DNA of 64,000 nt from Bacteroidales bacterium (GTDB lineage: Bacteria; Bacteroidota; Bacteroidia; Bacteroidales; UBA932): the NCBI GenBank assembly GCA_015060325.1, contig SUYQ01000013.1, positions 1-64,000 of the forward strand, given 5' to 3'. The notes under the pieces were generated by a model. The model was given only the letters and a program-made list of their open reading frames with translations. It had not been told where the DNA came from and searched no databases. Shown here piece after piece: positions 60,706-64,000 of this stretch (the stretch's first letter is position 1; each line of letters begins with the position of its first letter). Made by a program: the position numbers and the translations under genes.

Positions 60706-63700
60706 TTAATAACGAAGTTGAACACTGAGAACCACCATTCTCGCTTTAGGATATGCACCCATATCCACACGTCTGAGAGTAGAGTTGCTGCTGTTGGTAG
60801 ACACATCCGGATCGAATCCGTTGTACTTGGTCCACAATGCGAGGTTGTCGCCTGTGAGAGTGAAGGTCATGTCCTTGAATGTGTTGCCCTTCTTGAATGG
60901 AAGAGTGTAGGCGATGCTGACAGTCTTGAGCCTCAGGTATGAAGCGTCATGAACCTGTCTTGAGCTTGGCATGAGGTTGTAGTCCTTGCCAGGTCTCGGG
61001 TTCCAGCTGTCAGGATTACGTACAGGATGCCATGCATCAAGCATGTAGCGGTACTGGTTGGTTACGATACCGCCGCCCATGAACATCTCAGACCAGTTGT
61101 AGATGCTTCCGCCCAAAGAGTAGATGAAGTACATCGAGAACTGGAAATTCTTCCAATGGAAGATATTGTTCAGACCTCCGTAGAGGACAGGATCCGAATT
61201 GCCCAGATATACAAGGTCCTTCTCGGAAAGCACTCCGTTCTGGTCCTGGTCCACATACTTAGGAAGTCCGAGCAGAGTCTTGACTGCATCGTTGTTGTTC
61301 TTGTCAGCCAATGTAGAAGACACGTATGTGTTGGAGTCCTGATAGTACTGCTTCAGCTGCTCCTCATTCTGCCAAGGACCTGCGTACTCGAATCCCCAGA
61401 GCGAGTTCAGCGGATATCCCTTCCTGTATCCATACATCATGTACTTGCTGTTACCCCAGCTTTCGAGGGTAGCGACATAGTTCTCATGTCCGATGTCCTC
61501 GACCATCTGACGGTTGTGTGAGATGGTGAAGGTAGTGGTCCATGAAAAATCCTTGGTATCGATATTACGTGAATCGATGGTGAGTTCGACACCGCTGTTG
61601 GTAGTCCTTCCGAGATTTGTGAATCTGCTGTTGAATCCGGTAGTCTGAGGCACCTGTACGCTAAGCAGGAGGTCATTGGTATAAGAAGTATACGCTTCTG
61701 CTGTAAACTTCAGTCTTCCGTTAAGTACCGAGAGGTCGATACCGAGATTGGCAAGGAATGTCTTCTCCCATGTAAGGTCAGGATTGGCGATACGGTTGAG
61801 ATAGTATGCTGCAGACTGAGTGCCGTCGAAGAGATAGCCGCCTGTCGAGCTGGTGTATGCCTCCAGAGAGTTGTATGTAGGGATGGCATCGTTACCGGTG
61901 AGACCGGCACTGAGTCTGAGCGACAGCTCGTCGATGTTCTTTACCCTGCGGAGGAAATTCTCCTGCTTCAGGTTCCACTTGAATGCTCCTGAAGGGAAGA
62001 AGCCCCACTTGTGATTATCCGCAAAGTTGGACGATCCGTCGTAACGGCCTGTGAATGTCAGGTAATACTTGCTCTTGTAGTTGTAGTTGAATCTCGCAAG
62101 CAAGGACTCACGGACAACCTTGGTGTTGGCAGATGTGGCGGTATAGTTCTCCTTTGAGCTGATACCGTTCATATTGTTCCACTTCAGGCCGTCGACAAGA
62201 AGTCCCTTTGCATTGAGAGACAGCAGATTGGTAGACTCGTTGGATACGGTAAATCCGAGAAGGGCGTCAAGGTTGTGTCCTCTGCTGAACTTCTTCTTAT
62301 ACGATATGGTGTTTTCAGAAGAGAACCTGTATGCATCACCCTCATAACGATACGCCTCAGCGCCCTCACCCTCTACCTTCGCAGGAAGGTAGCTCGGATA
62401 AAACCTGTAGTCCTTGCGGCCATAGAGCATGTATGTATTGTGGCTGGTGATCACCATCCCGTCAACAGGCATGATCTCCACGATGGCTGTATTGAAAGTA
62501 GTATGACGGTCCTGGATGTTTTCCGTCATCTCGATAGTCTTCGCCGGGTTGTTGATGTACATACCGTTCTCGAAGATAGGATTGTAGTTATCCTCAGGAG
62601 AGATCAGGGGAGAAAGGTAGATGGCACCGTTATAGATGCTGGTTCCGCCGATGGCTGCCCTGTTCGGAAGCTGTCTCTGGTATGTGTATGAACCACGGTA
62701 AGAAAGCGTCATCCATTTGAATATCTTATATGCAAGGTTCAGACGGGTGGTGACACGGGACATTCCGCTGCCCTTCACGACTCCCTGCTGGTCGGTGTAG
62801 CCGAGAGCGGTATAGTAGTGAAGCTTGTTTTCCTTTCCGCTCATCGAGAAGTTGTAGTTCTGGTACATCGCAACCCTCGAGATCTCATCAAGCCAGTTTG
62901 TACCCTCTCCGTAAGCTGCAGGATCGAATGCAGGGTCATACGCCGGAAGATTTCCATGAGAGAGGTGTCCGCCGGCCGCATTGATCGACCTTCTGTATCT
63001 GATGAACTCCTCAGCATTCATCAGGTCCAGGGTACGGGCGATCTTCGATGCTCCGAACTGGGCCTTGAAAGTGATGTTAGGCTTGGTTGTGAATCCACCC
63101 TTGGTTGTGACCATGATGACACCGTTTGATCCCCTGGAGCCATAGATCGCAGTCGACGATGCATCCTTAAGCACAGAGATGCTTTCAATGTCTTCCGAGT
63201 TGATGTCATTCAGATCGGTGACAGCTCCAGCCACACCGTCAACGACGATGAGAGGCTCGTTGGAAGCTGTGATCGAACGTGTACCACGGATACGGATCGA
63301 AGTTGCTGCACCTGGCTCGCCGGTTGTGGACATGATATCCACACCTGCGATTCTTCCCTGAAGCGCCTGATCCACCGAAAGTCCCGGAGCATCCTTGATG
63401 TCAGACATCTTCACGCTGCCTACCGCACCGGTAAGGTCAGCCTTCTTCACTTCACCATAACCGATCACGACCACCTCGTTGAGCGAGTTGTTCGGATCCG
63501 GAAGCAACTGGACCTTGACATTGGTCTTTCCTGTAATATCCACATTCTGAGTCAGATAGCCGAGGAAAGACACGGAAATTGTCTGGTCATTGGAACGGAC
63601 ATCAAAAGAGAACTCTCCTTTGTCGTCTGTCATCACGCCGTTCTTACCATCCTGGGATACCACGACTGAACCGATGAGAGGGACACCCATCTCATCGATT

Positions 63701-63798
63701 ACCAGTCCTGTAACCTTTCTGGTCTGAGCGGACATAACACCAGATGCCAGCACAATGGCCAGCATCAGTGTCACAAACCTTTGAATTCGATTTTGCAT
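60706..63798 (-). CDS. SusC/RagA-family TonB-linked outer-membrane transporter
   Basis: A 1030-residue SusC-type transporter: signal peptide (about 1-24), carboxypeptidase-regulatory-like domain (about 28-105, VTGLVIDEMGVPLIG), TonB-box region NEVVVIGYG (about 108-116), plug domain with LIVVDGVAG near 185 and DIESISVLKDASSTAIYGSRGSNG near 202, then a 22-strand barrel ending in VLSVQLRY. It imports oligomers captured by SusD, powered by TonB-ExbBD. It follows the truncated gene at the right edge by 17 bases and overlaps the region of the SusD start (TAATG). There is no N-terminal anti-sigma-interacting STN domain, so it is not a sigma-coupled receptor. Confidence 0.97.
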   Translation of the reverse strand: MQNRIQRFVTLMLAIVLASGVMSAQTRKVTGLVIDEMGVPLIGSVVVSQDGKNGVMTDDKGEFSFDVRSNDQTISVSFLGYLTQNVDITGKTNVKVQLLPDPNNSLNEVVVIGYGEVKKADLTGAVGSVKMSDIKDAPGLSVDQALQGRIAGVDIMSTTGEPGAATSIRIRGTRSITASNEPLIVVDGVAGAVTDLNDINSEDIESISVLKDASSTAIYGSRGSNGVIMVTTKGGFTTKPNITFKAQFGASKIARTLDLMNAEEFIRYRRSINAAGGHLSHGNLPAYDPAFDPAAYGEGTNWLDEISRVAMYQNYNFSMSGKENKLHYYTALGYTDQQGVVKGSGMSRVTTRLNLAYKIFKWMTLSYRGSYTYQRQLPNRAAIGGTSIYNGAIYLSPLISPEDNYNPIFENGMYINNPAKTIEMTENIQDRHTTFNTAIVEIMPVDGMVITSHNTYMLYGRKDYRFYPSYLPAKVEGEGAEAYRYEGDAYRFSSENTISYKKKFSRGHNLDALLGFTVSNESTNLLSLNAKGLLVDGLKWNNMNGISSKENYTATSANTKVVRESLLARFNYNYKSKYYLTFTGRYDGSSNFADNHKWGFFPSGAFKWNLKQENFLRRVKNIDELSLRLSAGLTGNDAIPTYNSLEAYTSSTGGYLFDGTQSAAYYLNRIANPDLTWEKTFLANLGIDLSVLNGRLKFTAEAYTSYTNDLLLSVQVPQTTGFNSRFTNLGRTTNSGVELTIDSRNIDTKDFSWTTTFTISHNRQMVEDIGHENYVATLESWGNSKYMMYGYRKGYPLNSLWGFEYAGPWQNEEQLKQYYQDSNTYVSSTLADKNNNDAVKTLLGLPKYVDQDQNGVLSEKDLVYLGNSDPVLYGGLNNIFHWKNFQFSMYFIYSLGGSIYNWSEMFMGGGIVTNQYRYMLDAWHPVRNPDSWNPRPGKDYNLMPSSRQVHDASYLRLKTVSIAYTLPFKKGNTFKDMTFTLTGDNLALWTKYNGFDPDVSTNSSNSTLRRVDMGAYPKARMVVLSVQLRY

Positions 63799-63815
63799 AT
63801 ATCTGTTTTAGTTGT

Positions 63816-64000
63816 TTACTTGTTGACAGGGAAACTTGCCCCATAGGCAAACCCTGAGAAGTCCGTCTGAAGGACATTCCTTTCATAGACAATGGTCCTA
63901 GAAGCAGAAGGCCTGTGAGTTGCGACAATCTTCCAGTTGGTTTCGTTTGCCGGATCTCCGCTTGGAGCGTCGATCACCCAGTAGTTGTCACTGTTCAACT
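63816..64000 (-). CDS. C-terminal end of an unidentified protein (partial, continues right of window)
   Basis: The frame is open to the right edge. The only start-like codon inside is a TTG at the very edge, so this is taken as the end of a longer gene. The visible 60 residues include SDNYWVIDAPSG, NWKIVATHRPSASRTIVYE and FSGFAYGASFPVNK, a Trp/Tyr-rich beta pattern. I do not recognise the family. It is the gene just upstream of SusC in the same operon, where extra binding lipoproteins or hydrolases are common. Confidence 0.6.
   Translation of the reverse strand, partial: LNSDNYWVIDAPSGDPANETNWKIVATHRPSASRTIVYERNVLQTDFSGFAYGASFPVNK

Noticed and set aside
63816..63998. Complete small gene starting at the TTG at 63998
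   Set aside because: The frame remains open to the window edge and the TTG is only the last start-like codon available, so a truncated larger gene is more likely.

Overview
The window comes from a gut-type member of the Bacteroidetes, most likely order Bacteroidales. The signs are SusC/SusD pairs, lipoproteins with BACON, Big2 and fimbrillin-like domains, TAnnTTTG promoter elements, a FabK-type enoyl reductase and a GH33/GH2/GH3/GH123-like hydrolase repertoire. Genus cannot be decided from the sequence alone. No rRNA or tRNA gene was seen.

Layout. 1-118 is the 5' end of a group IIC intron (minus strand, running off the left edge), sitting directly behind the terminator of a two-gene operon (246-1973) that encodes a GGGtGRT-family protein and a NifU-like scaffold. 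2.2-8.0 kb is a rightward housekeeping run: uvrB, a RelA/SpoT homologue with a degenerate hydrolase site, a C_GCAxxG_C_C protein and ppa. 8.0-20.1 kb is a surface-protein island: an M64 peptidase lipoprotein, three Big2 lipoproteins, a fimbrillin/BACON lipoprotein preceded by a 55-residue small ORF, and a decayed Rpn-type gene. 20.2-26.3 kb holds fba, gmk, nadD and a fabH-fabK-fabF-fabZ operon without an acyl carrier protein gene. 26.5-27.4 kb is a membrane-bound LytTR regulator. 27.4-28.2 kb has no convincing protein gene but strong RNA-like structure. 28.2-38.3 kb is mostly leftward housekeeping: prfA, a GH123-like hydrolase, tcdA, mazG, mltG, a LysM glucosaminidase, rnz and a HAD phosphatase, plus a rightward CoA-transferase. 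38.3-42.0 kb combines a GlpT-like transporter, a glycerol-1-phosphate dehydrogenase and a second HAD phosphatase.

42.2-46.9 kb is one 1590-residue gene that fuses a sialidase to a GH2 enzyme under its own promoter and terminator. 47.0-64.0 kb is one leftward Sus-like locus. In transcription order it holds a cut-off gene, SusC, SusD, a BACON/GLUG lipoprotein, a DUF5689-like protein, an S1/P1 nuclease, a second TonB-dependent receptor, another DUF5689-like protein and a GH3 enzyme. The nuclease and the paired DUF5689-like proteins suggest that this locus handles nucleic acid or another phosphodiester substrate rather than a plain glycan.

A family of dispersed repeats (core GTCATCCTGAGCGAAGCGAAGG followed by ATCTTT, and a variant with TTTCTCGACTCGC and GAAATGACA) occurs about ten times. 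Copies often lie just upstream of start codons, and in several places they supply stop codons, a start codon or a protein tail.
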